From Catonia carolina (taxonomy: Eukaryota; Arthropoda; Insecta; Hemiptera; Achilidae): a stretch of DNA of 64,000 nt. The translations under genes and the position numbers were made by a program. Below the pieces are notes generated by a model. It saw only the letters and a list, made by a program, of their open reading frames with translations. It was not told the DNA's origin and searched no databases. The stretch lies in assembly GCA_035578175.1 (NCBI GenBank), contig JAQMRL010000021.1, positions 2,972,323-3,036,322 of the forward strand, in the 5' to 3' direction. Positions within the stretch are counted from its first letter, which is position 1; every line of letters begins with the position of its first letter. Shown here piece by piece: positions 20,721 to 32,043 of this stretch.

Positions 20721-21525
20721 CAGGGTGATTCAGGAAGATATGCAGAAACTTTGGGAGCTCATTGTACATGTAAAAATAATGAAAAAAGTATATATAAACA
20801 TGGGTCCGGAAATGCTTCGTTACCGAGTTACGGCTAGCGAAAGATTTCGCCCGGATTTCAGCTCATCAGGTGAAATAAGGGTCGAATTCAATCGTTTTTT
20901 ATGGTTTTTGACCTGATAAATTGAAAAAAACAGGTCCCAGAACTGTAAGTTGAATAGTTTTTGAGAAAAACAGTGTCAATGCAAAAAAAATGGAGTGGAA
21001 AAAAACACATATTTTTCATCTTTGTTTTTCCGGTTAATTTTATTTTGTACTGTTATGAATAAAAATTCATTTTATCAAACATCTATTCGTGTTCTGTGTA
21101 CTTTATTTACACCGGTTTGTTCAGAATAAAATTTTCTACATGTTTTATTAAAAATTTTTAACTGTTTCTTGGTAAAATAACAAAGTTATTCTTGCCCAAA
21201 GATGGAAAAATGTGTTTTTCACTCCATTTTTTGCATTTGACACAGCTTTTCTTAAAAACTATTTAACTTACAGTTCTGGGACCTGTTTTATTCAATTTAT
21301 CAGATCAAAAACCATAAGAAATGATTGAATTCGCCTCTTAATCTACCTTACTAGAATTTCAGGAAGACCTCATTTCACCTGGTGAGCTGAAATCCGGGCG
21401 AAACTTTCGCTACCCGTAGCTCGGAAACGAAGCATTTCCGGACTCATGTTTAAATAACTTTTTTCATTATTTTTACATGTACAATGAGCTCCTAAAGTTT
21501 CTGTTTATCTTCGTGAATCGCCTTG
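20721..21525. mobile_element. Foldback MITE-B, copy 1
   Basis: The left end CAGGGTGATTCAGGAAGATA is mirrored at the right (tatcttcgtgaatcgccttg), with TA on both sides. Inverted arms extend nearly the whole element (agaactgtaagttgaatag / ctatttaacttacagttct). No ORF. Confidence 0.8.
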
Positions 21526-21709
21526 TATAACCACAGTTTTAAATAACCATCAACTTGCATTGGTGGTTATTTATTTCTAGTAGTATTGATATAAAAGATA
21601 TAAATTTGTATTTGTATTAAGTGGAATAAATAATAAAATATTATTAATTCTTCTTAATAAAATGCTAACTAAATTTATACGATAAAATTTTAAATAACAA
21701 TTTTCTTAC

Positions 21710-21902
21710 CTGTGGTAATTTTTCAACAGGTTTTATATGCATCCCACCAATTTCAATGATTGAAGGAACAAGAGGTCTTACTCCATTTAAACTATAATGT
21801 GAGTTTACTAAAAGTAAACTTGTATTTTTAGCGATATCAATTAACGAAGGAAAATCATTACCGAAATATTTTTTTACTAATTTTTCAGTTTTACCAACAT
21901 AA
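21710..21902 (-). pseudogene. Truncated copy of the UGT-4 exon 3' end
   Basis: Almost identical to the last 190 bp of UGT-4, from the PTKL/GKTEKL region through IEIGGMHIKPVEKLPQ, including the phase-0 donor at 21709-21708. The exon breaks at 21902, directly at MITE-B copy 2. The downstream intron flank (21526-21709) also matches that of UGT-4. It lacks the start, leader and active site. Confidence 0.85.
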
Positions 21903-21907
21903 TAATA

Positions 21908-22737
21908 CAGGGTGATTCATGAAGATATGCAGAAACTTTGGGAGCCCATTGTATATGTAAAAATAATGAAAAAAGTTTATATAAACATGGATCCGGAAAT
22001 GCTTCGTTACCGAGTTACGGCTAGCGAAGATTTCCCCCGGATTTCAGCTCACCAGGTGAAATAAGGTCTCCCTGAAATTCTGTAAGGTAGATTAAGGGGC
22101 GAATTCAATCGTTTCTTATGGTTTTTGACCTGATAAATTGAATAAAACAGGTCCCAGAACTGTAAGTTAAATAGTTTTTGAGAAAAACAGTGTCAAATGC
22201 AAAAAAATGGAGTGAAAAAACACATTTTTTCATCTTTGTTTTTCCGATTAATTTTACTTTGTACTGTTATGAATAAAAATTCATTTTATCAAACATCTAT
22301 TTGTGTTCTGTGTACTTTATTTACACCGGTTTGTTCAGAATAAAATTTTCTACATGTTTCATTAAAAATTTTTAACTGTTTCTTGGTAAAATAACAAAGT
22401 TATTCTTGCCCAAAGATGGAAAAATGTGTTTTTCACTCCATTTTTTGCATTTCACACTGGTTTTCTTAAAAACTATTTAACTTACAGTTCTGGGACCTGT
22501 TTTATTCAATTTATCAGATCAAAAACCATAAGAAATGATTGAATTCGCCCATTAATCAACCTTACTAGAATTTCAGGAAGACCTCATTTCACCTGGTAAG
22601 AAATCCAGGCGAAACTTTCGCTACACGTAACTCTGAAACGAAGCATTTTCGGACCCATGTTTATATAAACTTTTTTCATTATTTTTACATGTACAATGAG
22701 CTCCTAAAGTTTCTGTATATCTTCGTGAATCACCCTG
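21908..22737. mobile_element. Foldback MITE-B, copy 2
   Basis: Same family as 20721-21525 and highly similar to it. Ends CAGGGTGATTC / GAATCACCCTG, TA duplicated. It separates the truncated UGT exon from the intron flank of UGT-4. Confidence 0.8.
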
Positions 22738-22918
22738 TATATCCAACAGTTTTAAATAACCACCAACTTGCGTTGGTGGTTATTTATTCCTAGTAGAATC
22801 GATATAAAAGATATAAATTTGTATAAAGTGGAATAAATAATAAAATATTATTAATTCTTCTTAAAATAAAATGCTAACTAAATTTATACGATAAAATTTT
22901 AAATAACAATTTTCTTAC

Positions 22919-23752
22919 CTGTGGTAATTTTTCAACAGGTTTTATATGCATCCCACCAATTTCAATGATTGAAGGAACAAGAGGTCTTACTCCATTTAAA
23001 CTATAATGTGAGTTTACTAAAAGTAAACTTGTATTTTTAGCGATATCAATTAACGAAGGAAAATCATTACCGAAATATTTTTTACCTAATTTTTCAGTTT
23101 TACCAACATAGTAAATATAATAATATAATTTTGAAATAATTGAACATATCGTATTATGAACTCTTTCGAAAAAATTCATATTACTGTAATATGATGTGTA
23201 ATAATTCGGTACATAAGAAGGATTATCCGGTACGCCGAAATATAAATCCGTCCACGGCATCAAAGGAGATGCCAAATATTGAATTAAAGGTGTTTTAAAT
23301 ATATGAGCAAACGCTACGGGAAAATCTGATTTAAAAAATTCAGTTATAACCAAATCAAATTTTTCATTTTTTGAATTTAATAATAAATTTTTAACTTCCT
23401 CTATTTCCGCAATTTTAGTAATATTATCGATGGATCTGCTTACAATGCGTAAATTTAAAAGTATATCGTACCTTATACATTGCGCACTTAAATTGAATTT
23501 TGAGACTAATTTAGGTAAATTACTTTTATCACTTAAATCGGTAATCCTCGGAACTTTTTCTTCACGTGGAAATGCTGATATATAAATTATTTCATGACCT
23601 CTTTTAGTTAATTCTATCATAAAAGGGTCAAAACTTATATGATGACTTTTAGCACCGGATGGCATTATACTTAAAATACGAGCGCATTTAGCAAATTTTA
23701 AAACGATTATTAATAAAATTATAGATTCATAAAATATTCCAATTACTCTCAT
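22919..23752 (-). CDS. UGT first coding exon 4 (N-terminal domain, group B)
   Basis: 278 codons from the Met at 23752. A leader (residues 3-23) ends KCA. It has SGAKSH with His-37, Asp in EFFKSD, MPWTDLYFGVPDNPSYVP, NSHYSLNG and EIGGMH, and ends KLPQ| with GTAAGA at 22918. Group-B features are SGAKSH in place of GKSH and the YYYYV/GKTEKL segment. The aglycone loop around residues 85-110 differs strongly from group A, suggesting a different substrate. The exon is intact; a partial duplicate is 1 kb downstream. Confidence 0.92.
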
Positions 23753-24162
23753 TTTTAATTTAATAATAAAATTACAAAACTTTACACTAAATAATTATTT
23801 TCTTTTAACAAAAAAAAAAGAAACGACAGTTATATTTTCAAAGAAAACCCTAACACTATTTAATTAAAAAAAAGAACGTAACCTAAATGTTTACGACGAA
23901 TTTAGGTTATCTAAATGATAAAAATTTGAATAAAATTATAAATATGTCATAAATTTTTGGGTATTATATCATAAATAATGATTAAATTTGGGTTATTTTT
24001 TAAAAAAATATGTTGACTAGAAAAAAATATGGTGTTTTTTTCATTTACAAGATAGTAACTTAGTTGGTTTATAATGAAAAATCATTTTATACAAAATATA
24101 AAAAAAAATTGTCGTGTAACACTCACATGACTTTCTCTTGCTAATTTAAATGATAAAAAATG
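23753..24162. other. UGT-4 upstream region, eroded HINE traces
   Basis: AT-rich. Near 24100-24150, 'gtgtaacactcacatgactt' with 'tctcttgc' resembles a diverged HINE 3' end on the minus strand. Nothing else is recognised. Confidence 0.45.
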
Positions 24163-24556
24163 TGTTGTTTGTTTAGGTGATCAGCCAAAAGGGTGGTTTG
24201 AACCTGCAGAGGTTTTACTAAGTAAAACAAGGAGTGAGGTGGTTTACCAATGCCTTCCTTACTGAGTGGAAAAGTACACTTATCAGCATGCCAGCCCTCT
24301 GAAAAGCACATATTTTCCACTCTGTAAATGACACCTTCACTTCATTCACCACAGGGTCTGGCAGTAAAATGAAATTCATTACTTTCAGAGGAGATAACTC
24401 TGATTAGTGTCATTTACACCTCAACCTCCTCTGTTCTGGAATGATTCAGTCATTTAATTGGCTGACCACGTGATAAGAAACAGAACTATTTATTTTAGCC
24501 CTGGAACTAACAGATTGAGTGTAAATAATTTGACACTCCACCTGTCAGTTATGGGC
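24163..24556 (+). mobile_element. Rep400 retroposon copy
   Basis: A full-length repeat from 'gttgtttgtttaggtgatca' to 'gttatgggc'. The flanks atgataaaaaat and atgatgaaaaat form a 12-bp target duplication with one mismatch. Confidence 0.8.
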
Positions 24557-24834
24557 ATGATGAAAAATATATCGTATGTTTAAACATTAGTAAACAATGT
24601 AAAACGACAAAACATAACCTAATTGTAATTTTGAGTGAATGACGCTAAATAAAAATTAACCTGTTTTACTTAAAAAAAAAACTGTTTTATTTTTAATTGA
24701 CGCTAAACTAAGCACTGTAGAAAAATTGCTTGAAATAAAAGTTGTAAGTAATTATTTCCTACAACTTTTTTTTATTTCATATAATGAATTAATATAATAA
24801 TTTCACTAACCTTCTTTTTAAACTGCGTCACCTT

Positions 24835-24900
24835 TATTTCAATTTTTACTTACACGTGTTTCGGTGGATCCACCATCATCAGAGCAAATGAAAAATAGAA
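24835..24900 (-). ncRNA. Hammerhead ribozyme-like motif, minus strand
   Basis: Core CTGATGA at 24882-24876 on the minus strand, the same helix II and palindromic helix III as copy 1. Confidence 0.65.
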
Positions 24901-25054
24901 ACTAAAAATTTTTTTCATTTATTTAAAATTTACAGAAGATGATACATCTTCAGTCACTTGTATAAAACTTATACAAGTGTACGAGTTTTATACAAGTGAC
25001 TGAAGATGTATCATCTTCTGTAAATTTTAAATAAATGAAAAAAATTTTTAGTTT

Positions 25055-25120
25055 CTATTTTTCATTTGCTCTGATGATGGTGGATCCACCGAAACACGTG
25101 TAAGTAAAAATTGAAATAAA
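25055..25120 (+). ncRNA. Hammerhead ribozyme-like motif, plus strand
   Basis: CTGATGA at 25071-25077, GAAA at 25091-25094, ACACGTGT at 25094-25101, predicted cleavage after A25102. Helix I pairs TTGCT (25066-25070) with AGTAA (25103-25107). The A-to-G change relative to copy 1 keeps pairing as a G-U wobble, which supports a conserved fold. Confidence 0.7.
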
Positions 25121-25304
25121 GGTGACGCAGTTTAAAAAGAAAGTTAGTGAAATTATTATATTAATTCATTATATGAAATAGAAATATTTCAAACTGCAGG
25201 ATGCATTATAAAGATGTATTTTTGAATGAACTTTTTTTTAGTTTATTTTTTAAAGTCGCATCATGGTCATTAGCGATTAAGGTGGGTTATGAAACTAAAA
25301 CGGT

Positions 25305-25405
25305 TGGTTTTGGCAGATAATTTCCAGACCCTAGCCAGGAATCGATCCTGGGACTTCAGCGTTGCAGGCTAGGGAACTACCACTATGCTACAGAGGCAGT
25401 CACCA
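25305..25405 (-). mobile_element. tRNA-derived SINE head, minus strand
   Basis: On the minus strand, A box 'gtagcatagtggtagttcc' and B box 'ggatcgattcc' lie 30-40 bases apart. The 3' body is not one of the other SINE bodies here. Confidence 0.55.
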
Positions 25406-25500
25406 ATAACTTTAATTATATACACTTTTGTTGTAAAATGCATACCAGACTGCATCTTAAAAATTTCAAATTTTTTACCAATTTTGATGTGTAAAATACA

Positions 25501-26454
25501 AAAAATCTGGTGTGAAACACTCACACAACTTTCTCTTGCCAATACAAATAATTAATAATAAACCTAACATTAGTATTAAAACATTAGAAATGAACAAAAA
25601 CTAACCTCAAAAACATAACCTTATTTTAATCATGAGTGGAAGACGCAAAATGAAAATCGAACTCAATTTGGCTTAAAAAAACGGAAAATCACACTTTCAC
25701 GCTAAACTAGGCTCTGTAGAGAAAAATTCTCTAAACAAAAGTTGTAGATCTTTTAATTTTCTATAACTTTTATTATATACACTTTTGTCGTAAAATGCAT
25801 ACTAAGACCGAAATGTTAAAAAAATCGATTTTTCTCACGTTTTCGTGAGAAAAAAACAGAAAATCGCAAATTACCGCTAAACTAAGCGTTATACAAAAAA
25901 ATGTTTGAAACAGAAGTTGTAGGTTTTTAAATTCTCTACAACTTTTATTATATAAGTTTTTGCGCTAAAATTTATATTAAAGCCGTAATCTTAAAAAAAC
26001 AACGTTTTTACGTGAAAACAGCCTCACCGAGAATTTCAGCAGACATGGCGCCTACCCTATCTTGTAGAGAATAAAAAATTGAGTAAAATAGGCGATTTTA
26101 AAAAAAATCGTAGGACCAGTTTTTGAGAAAATCGCAAAAAACTGAAAAATTATACGAATAAACTACTACTTCCGGTTGACCGATTTTGATGAAAATGTTC
26201 GTGTCGCGTCCGGTAGTGGTATGTAACTTAAGTTTCAAGTTTCAAGTTCGTACGATGTTCCGTTCTTGAGATATTCTGTTCACACACACACACACAGACA
26301 CACAGACACACACACAGACCAATCGCTAAAAACATGTTTTTTGGATTCAGGGGGTCTGAAAACGTATAGATCCGGTGAAAACTCGATTTCGAAAAATCGA
26401 CATGAAAACAATACTTTCCTTCCTATATATTCATATAGGCAAGAGAAAGTAAAA
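25501..26454 (-). mobile_element. HINE-like element, complete, minus strand
   Basis: Complete copy with both 13-base subterminal motifs, the 3' hairpin and an interrupted CA microsatellite at 26280-26320. It is the first of three head-to-tail copies. Confidence 0.75.
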
Positions 26455-26461
26455 ATCACTA

Positions 26462-26972
26462 ATTATAGGCTTTTTAATTTCCTACAACTTTAATGATATA
26501 CACTTTTGCAAAAAAAATGCATAAGATTGAAATATTTTTAAAAAATTACCATTACAGCACTGGTCCCCAAGAATTCCACAAGACATGTCACGCACCCTAT
26601 CTTGTATAACATAACAAATATAACAATATAACATAACAAGGCGATTTTCAAAAATAAAATCTTAGAAGTTGTTTTTTACCGAAAAATTGTGAAAAGTGAA
26701 AAATTACACGAAAACCTAATATACTACTACTTCCAGATGACCGATTTTAACAAAAATGTTCAGTCGGGTCCTCTAAAGCTATTTAACTTAAGTTCGAAAT
26801 TTAAACTTCATACGTTATTCCGTTCTTGAGACATTTTGTTCACACACATAGACCAATTGTTAAAAAAATATTTTATGGGTTCAGGAGGCTTGAAAATGTG
26901 TACAGTATTTTCGGTGAAAACTCGGCATGAAACAATACTTTCCTTCCCTATATATTCATATAAGGCAAAAGA
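26462..26972 (-). mobile_element. HINE-like element, 3'-truncated and diverged
   Basis: Retains the 5' half and the 5' terminus at about 26972. It lacks the 3' hairpin. It is clearly older than its neighbours. Confidence 0.6.
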
Positions 26973-26977
26973 ACAAA

Positions 26978-27906
26978 AAAAAATCTGATGTGAAACAAAA
27001 CAACTTTCTCTTGCCAATGCAAATAACGACCAATATAACCTAACATTAGTAATAAAATATTAGAAATAAACAAAAAACTAACCTCAAAATACATAACCTT
27101 ATTTTAATCATGAGTGAATAACGCAAAATGCAAATAAACCTAATTTTGGCTTAAAAATACGGAAAATCACTCTATCATGCTAAACTAGGCTCTGTAGAGA
27201 AAAATGCTTTAAATAAAAGTTGTAGATCTTTTAATTTCCTATTAATTTAATTATATATACTTTTGTCGTAAAACGCATACTAAGGCCGAAATCTTAAAAA
27301 AATCGATTTTTCACACGTTTTCGTGAGAAAAAACAGAAAATCGCTAAACTAAGCGTTATACAAAAAAAGTTTGAAATAAAAGTTGTAGAATTTTAATTTG
27401 TCTACAACTTTTCTTATTACATTTTTGCGCTAAAATGCATATTAAAGCCGTAATCTTAAAAAATCAATTGTTTTACGTGAAAACAGCCTCACCCAAAATT
27501 TCAGCAGACAAGGGCACCTACCCTATCTTGTAGAAAATAAAAAATTTAGTAAATCAGGCAATTTTAAACAAAATTGTAGGACCGGTTTTTGAGAAAATCG
27601 CAAAACACTGAAAAATGACACGAATAAACTACTACTTCCAGCTGACCGATTTTGATGAAAATGTTCGCGTCGGGTCCGGTAATGGTATGTAACATAAGTT
27701 TCAAGTTCGTACGATGTTCCGTTTTTGAGATATTCTGTTCACACACACACACACACACACACAGACCAATCGCTAAAAACATGTTTTTTGGGTTCAGGTG
27801 GCCTGAAAACGTGTAGATCCAATGAAAACTCGATTTTGAAAAATCGACATGAAAACAATTCTTTCCTTCCTATATATATATTCATATAGGCAAGAGAAAG
27901 TAAAAA
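26978..27906 (-). mobile_element. HINE-like element, complete, minus strand
   Basis: Third tandem copy, with a (CA)n tract near 27740-27762. The 3' hairpin has a small deletion. Confidence 0.7.
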
Positions 27907-27993
27907 TACAGTGGCCTTTTTCTTAAGCGATTTGTTTAGGAATAAATCACGGTCAGATAATTGAAAAGTTAGTTAGCAGAACTGTAGCTTTTT

Positions 27994-28937
27994 TTACTTT
28001 CTCTTGCCTATATGAATACATAGGAAGGAAAGTATTGTTTTCATGTCGATTTTTCGAAATCGAGTTTTCACCGGATCTATACGTTTTCAGACCCCCTGAA
28101 CCCAAAAAACATGTTATTAGCGATTGGTCTGTGTGTGTGTGTGTGTCTGTGTGTGAACAGAATATCTCAAGAACGGAACATCGTACGAACTTGAAACTTA
28201 AAACTTAAGTTACATACCACTACCGGACCCGACACGAACATTTTCATCAAAATCGGTCAACCGGAAGTAGTAGTTTATTCGTATAATTTTTCACTTTTTT
28301 GCGATTTTCTCAAAAACTGGTCCTACGATTTTTTTTAAAATCGCCTGGTTTACTACATTTTTTATGCTCTACAAGATAGGGTAGGCGCCATGTTTGCTGA
28401 AATTCTGCGTGAGGCTGTTTTTACGTAAAAACATTTTCTTTTTAAGATTGCGGCTTTAATATGCATTTTAGCGCAAAACGTTATATAACAAAAGTTGTAG
28501 AGAATTTAAAATTCTACAACTGTTATACCAAACATTTTTTTGTATAACGCTTAGTTTAGCGGTAATTTGCAATTTTCTGTTTTTTTCTCACGAAAACGTG
28601 AGAAAAATTGATTTTTTAAACATTTCGGCCTTAGTATGCATTTTACGACAAAAGTGTATATAGTTAAATTTATAGAAAATTAAAAGATCTACAACTTTTA
28701 TTTAGAGCATTTTTCTCTACAGAGCCTAGTTTAGAGAGAAAGAGTGATTTTCCATATTTCTAAGCCAAAATGAGGTTGATTTTCATTTTGCGTCTTTCAC
28801 TCATGATTAAAATTAGGTTATGTTTTTTGAGGTTAGTTTTTTGTTTATTTCTTATGGTTTATTACTAATGTTAGGTTAATTGTTAATTATTTTCACTGGC
28901 AAGAGAAAGTTGTGTGAGTGTTTCACACCAGATTTTT
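27994..28937 (+). mobile_element. HINE-like element, complete
   Basis: Opposite orientation to the preceding array. Typical ends, short TG tract, ends 'cacaccagattttt'. Confidence 0.75.
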
Positions 28938-29065
28938 AGAAAAGTTATGAAACTAAGAATTGGTTGTATTTACGCTGTAACTGGATTAGCAAGAGTTACA
29001 TTGAAGTTTGCTGCTTTTAATAAACTTATTACAGGGCTGTTTCTAGCACATACTGTATAAAGCCA

Positions 29066-29375
29066 GCAACTGTAAAACCAGCTAACCTCATCCAAACCAT
29101 TATTTAAGGAGCTTAAATTGCTTATAGTTCCCTCTCTTTACATTTTTGAGGTGATTATGTATGTTAAACAAAATAATTTTATGCAAAATTTCAATGTTCA
29201 CAATCATAACACGAGAAACAGAAATGATTATTATGTGGCAAATCACTCCACAAAACTTTTTGAACAAAAACCTACTTATGCAGGGAAAAATTCATGAATA
29301 AATTACCCCAATTTTTAAAATGTTGTGATAATTTGCATTCCTTTAAAAAAAAAATCTGAAAAATTACTTGATCGG
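29066..29375 (+). mobile_element. Jockey-like retrotransposon 3' fragment
   Basis: It matches the C-terminal coding end and 3' region of the copy at 40640-41397 (translated motifs LFKELKLL..VPSLYIFEVI, NVHNHNTRNRNDYY). It is frameshifted and 5'-truncated. Confidence 0.65.
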
Positions 29376-29382
29376 TGTAATT

Positions 29383-29893
29383 TTTTATATAATTTTGACT
29401 TGAAAAATTAATTAAACTAGGTACACAGAACTGTAAGTTCCTTAGTTTGTAAAATAACTTGCTTAAAACATCAATTTTCTCAGAATTAAAATTCTCTACA
29501 AATGTTGTTCATGGATTTTATGCATTTGTTAGCCATTTTATGGAATTATAGCGCCTCAAACATAACAAAACGTGTTTTTTGACACTAAATTTTTATGTTT
29601 TAAGCAAGTTATTTTACAAACTAAGAGACTTACAGTTCTGGTACCTAGTTTAATCAATTTTTCAAGTCAAAATTCATATGAAACGATCAAATGTTTGTCT
29701 TAATTACCGTTCTAATTGGTTCAATCCGGTTTCATTTAATCCTCGGAGTGGAAATCTGGGCGAAATCTTTCCGTAGACTTATCTCGCTAACGAAGCATTT
29801 CCAGACATATGTTTATATGAACTTTTTGTCTTGTTTTTAGGTCTGCAATCACCTGTTAAAATGTTTTCTTTCCTCCTGGTCCACCCTGTATAG
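29383..29893. mobile_element. Foldback MITE related to MITE-B, left end lost
   Basis: Inner inverted arms 'taattaaactaggtac' and 'gtacctagtttaatca' flank a roughly 250-bp middle. The right outer arm resembles MITE-B (ggaaatctgggcgaaatctt, aacgaagcatttccagac) and ends 'ccaccctg' before TA. Confidence 0.55.
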
Positions 29894-30073
29894 TAATGAA
29901 TGGCATAGCCAATATCTGTAGACAAAGAAACACCGTTGATGCTAGTAATAACCTCGTACGCTGCATGGGCGCAATATACTGAGAACAAACTTATTGTATC
30001 CGCCTAAAAATTACTACCGTTATGACTTAAAACAGAATTTTCATAATTTCTAAAAGTCTCAAAATGTGTTATA

Positions 30074-31442
30074 CCATGCGTTCTGAAAGTCACTGTGCAC
30101 CAAGTGACATGACAGGGAATAATTTCATGGCTAGGTTGGTAGCTCTGTGCTGTTCAATTGTTGCCGAACACGTCGAGGCCTGTCAGTCATTGAGTTGAAG
30201 TTGTATATGTTTCATTTATTGCAGTTCTGTTGCACGTTTTTTGTTGTTGGACGCGATGGTTCTTTCAGTAGAGGAGCGCATTTTCCTCGTTGAATACGTA
30301 TTTCGCGAAGGTGACAAGTACAGTGATTTAGTGAAGCGCAAATTTTCTGAAAAGTTTCCAGATTCAATTATTCCTCACCGTAATGCAGTACGAACACTGA
30401 TAGAAAAATTTCGGGCAACTGGCTCTGTTGAGGACGCTGAACGTAGTGGTAGGACCCCTAAGCTAGACGAACAAAAGCTGCTGGATATTTCTGATTCTAT
30501 GGCACAAAGTCCAAAAAAATCAATGCGTAAGTTAGCACAACAGCATAATATCGGACTTGCTACCGCACATAAAGCTGTCAGACAAGAACTTAAACTATTC
30601 CCATACAAAGTGAGGTGTGTTCAAGAGCTGAAACCTTCAGATAATGACAAGAGACTAAATTATTGTCATTGGTTTCAACGTTTCATCAACCGAAATTCCG
30701 AAGACATCCTTGACGTAACGTTTTATACAGATGAAGCGTGGTTTCACTTGGGAGGGTATATAAGTTCACAAAATACTCGAGTATGGTCGACAACTAACCC
30801 TTGCGCTTTACATGAACAGTCCTTACACGAAGCAAAAATTGGAGTCTGGGTTGCTGTGAGTAGAGCACGTATTGTTGGACCAATTTTTTTTGCAAACACA
30901 ATCAATAGTGAACGTTATTGTTCTGATATTTTAGAGAACTTTACGCATCAAATAACACAAGTGGAAATGAATAATGGTTGGTTCCAACAAGACGGGGCAA
31001 CAGCACATACATCTAACATCTCAATGGCTTTCCTGCGCAACGTGTTTGGTGAACGAATAATTTCAAAGAATTTGTGGCCTGCAAGATCTCCTGATCTGAC
31101 TCCCCCCGATTTCTTTTTATGGGGTGCGGCGAAACAAACTGTGTATCGGAACAGACCACACACGATTGACGAACTTAAAGCCGCAATAACGGCATACATT
31201 CAAGGAATCACTGTTCTTCAGTTGCGAAAGGTGTTTGCAAACAAAATGAAACGAGTGCAATGCTGTATTGATGCCAATGGAGGTCATTTCGAACACCTTC
31301 TATAAACAATGTAATCACGATTTAACAATGTAATTAAGGTATTGAATAAATTTTTTTCCAAAATGCTTAGTCATTTCTTTATACATATTTTCATAAATCC
31401 ATAGTCACAATTCCAGTGCACAGCGACTTTCCGAACGCACGG
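30074..31442 (+). mobile_element. Complete DD38D ITm element (family M4)
   Basis: Terminal repeats of about 27 bp (left CCATGCGTTCTGAAAGTCAC, right complement with a few differences), exact TA at 30072-73 and 31443-44, length 1369 bp. It holds one uninterrupted transposase ORF. It appears structurally autonomous. Confidence 0.88.
30256..31305 (+). CDS. Intact DD38D ITm transposase
   Basis: A DDE/D cut-and-paste transposase expected to act in the nucleus on its own terminal repeats. 349 codons from the Met at 30256 (an in-frame Met at 30241 is possible). The N-terminal helix-turn-helix pair spans about residues 1-115, with SVEDAERSGRTPKL as linker. Catalytic residues are Asp in FYTDEAWFHLGG, Asp in WFQQDGATAHT and Asp in SPDLTPPDFFLWG, with 38 residues between the last two. 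No stop or frameshift is seen. The spacing differs from classical mariner (34) and from M2 here (41). It could be a recently active copy. Confidence 0.9.
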   Translation: MVLSVEERIFLVEYVFREGDKYSDLVKRKFSEKFPDSIIPHRNAVRTLIEKFRATGSVEDAERSGRTPKLDEQKLLDISDSMAQSPKKSMRKLAQQHNIGLATAHKAVRQELKLFPYKVRCVQELKPSDNDKRLNYCHWFQRFINRNSEDILDVTFYTDEAWFHLGGYISSQNTRVWSTTNPCALHEQSLHEAKIGVWVAVSRARIVGPIFFANTINSERYCSDILENFTHQITQVEMNNGWFQQDGATAHTSNISMAFLRNVFGERIISKNLWPARSPDLTPPDFFLWGAAKQTVYRNRPHTIDELKAAITAYIQGITVLQLRKVFANKMKRVQCCIDANGGHFEHLL

Positions 31443-31444
31443 TA

Positions 31445-31692
31445 GGTATATCGCCCGAAAGTACTCAATATTTTTAACCCTTTGAGTACTGTTGTCTTGT
31501 ATATGCGACGGCACTTACATGCAAAGGCTAGAACCAACTGTGATGTAAACTCATGTTCAAATTTTTCCGAAGTACTACTTATGTTCCGCATTCTACTGGC
31601 TTTAAAATGAGTTAGTACTCTATAATTATATAAAATCTGGACCAACTGAAATTGGAAATAATGAATTAGAGAACTTTTCTTTAACAAACTAT
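31445..31692. other. Unassigned spacer
   Basis: About 250 bp with no repeat match. It contains 'aacaaactat' at its end, the left target duplication of the Rep400 copy that follows. Confidence 0.4.
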
Positions 31693-32043
31693 TGTTGTTG
31701 TTTAGGTCAACAGCCGAAAGGCTGGTTTGAACCTGTAGAGGTTTTACTAAGTAAAACGAGGAGTGAGGTGGTTTACCACTGCCTTCCTCACTGAATGGAA
31801 AAGTATGCTTATCAGCATGCCGGGCCCTCTGAAAAGCACATATTTTCTACTCTGTAAATGACACCTTCACTTCATTCACCACAGGGTCTGGCTGTACAAT
31901 GAAATTCATTAATTTCAGAGGAGAAAACTCTGATTAGTGTCTTTTACACCTCTACCTCTTCTGTTCTTAAATGGTTCAGTCATTTAATTGGCTGACCATG
32001 TGATAAGAAACAGAACTATTTATTTTAGCCCTGCAACGAACAT
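31693..32043 (+). mobile_element. Rep400 retroposon copy, short 3' end
   Basis: It starts at the usual 'tgttgtttaggtcaacagcc' and stops after 'gccctgcaacgaacat', about 45 bp short of other copies. It is flanked by taacaaactat on both sides (11 bp), so the shorter end was integrated rather than lost later. Confidence 0.8.

Larger units (their letters stand above)
24768..25229. mobile_element. Palindromic element with hammerhead motifs, copy 2
   Basis: Same family as 14289-14830 but without the internal direct duplication, so the two arms meet around 24970. Each arm carries a hammerhead-like motif. The + arm ends at the same 'gtatttttgaatga' end. Confidence 0.75.
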
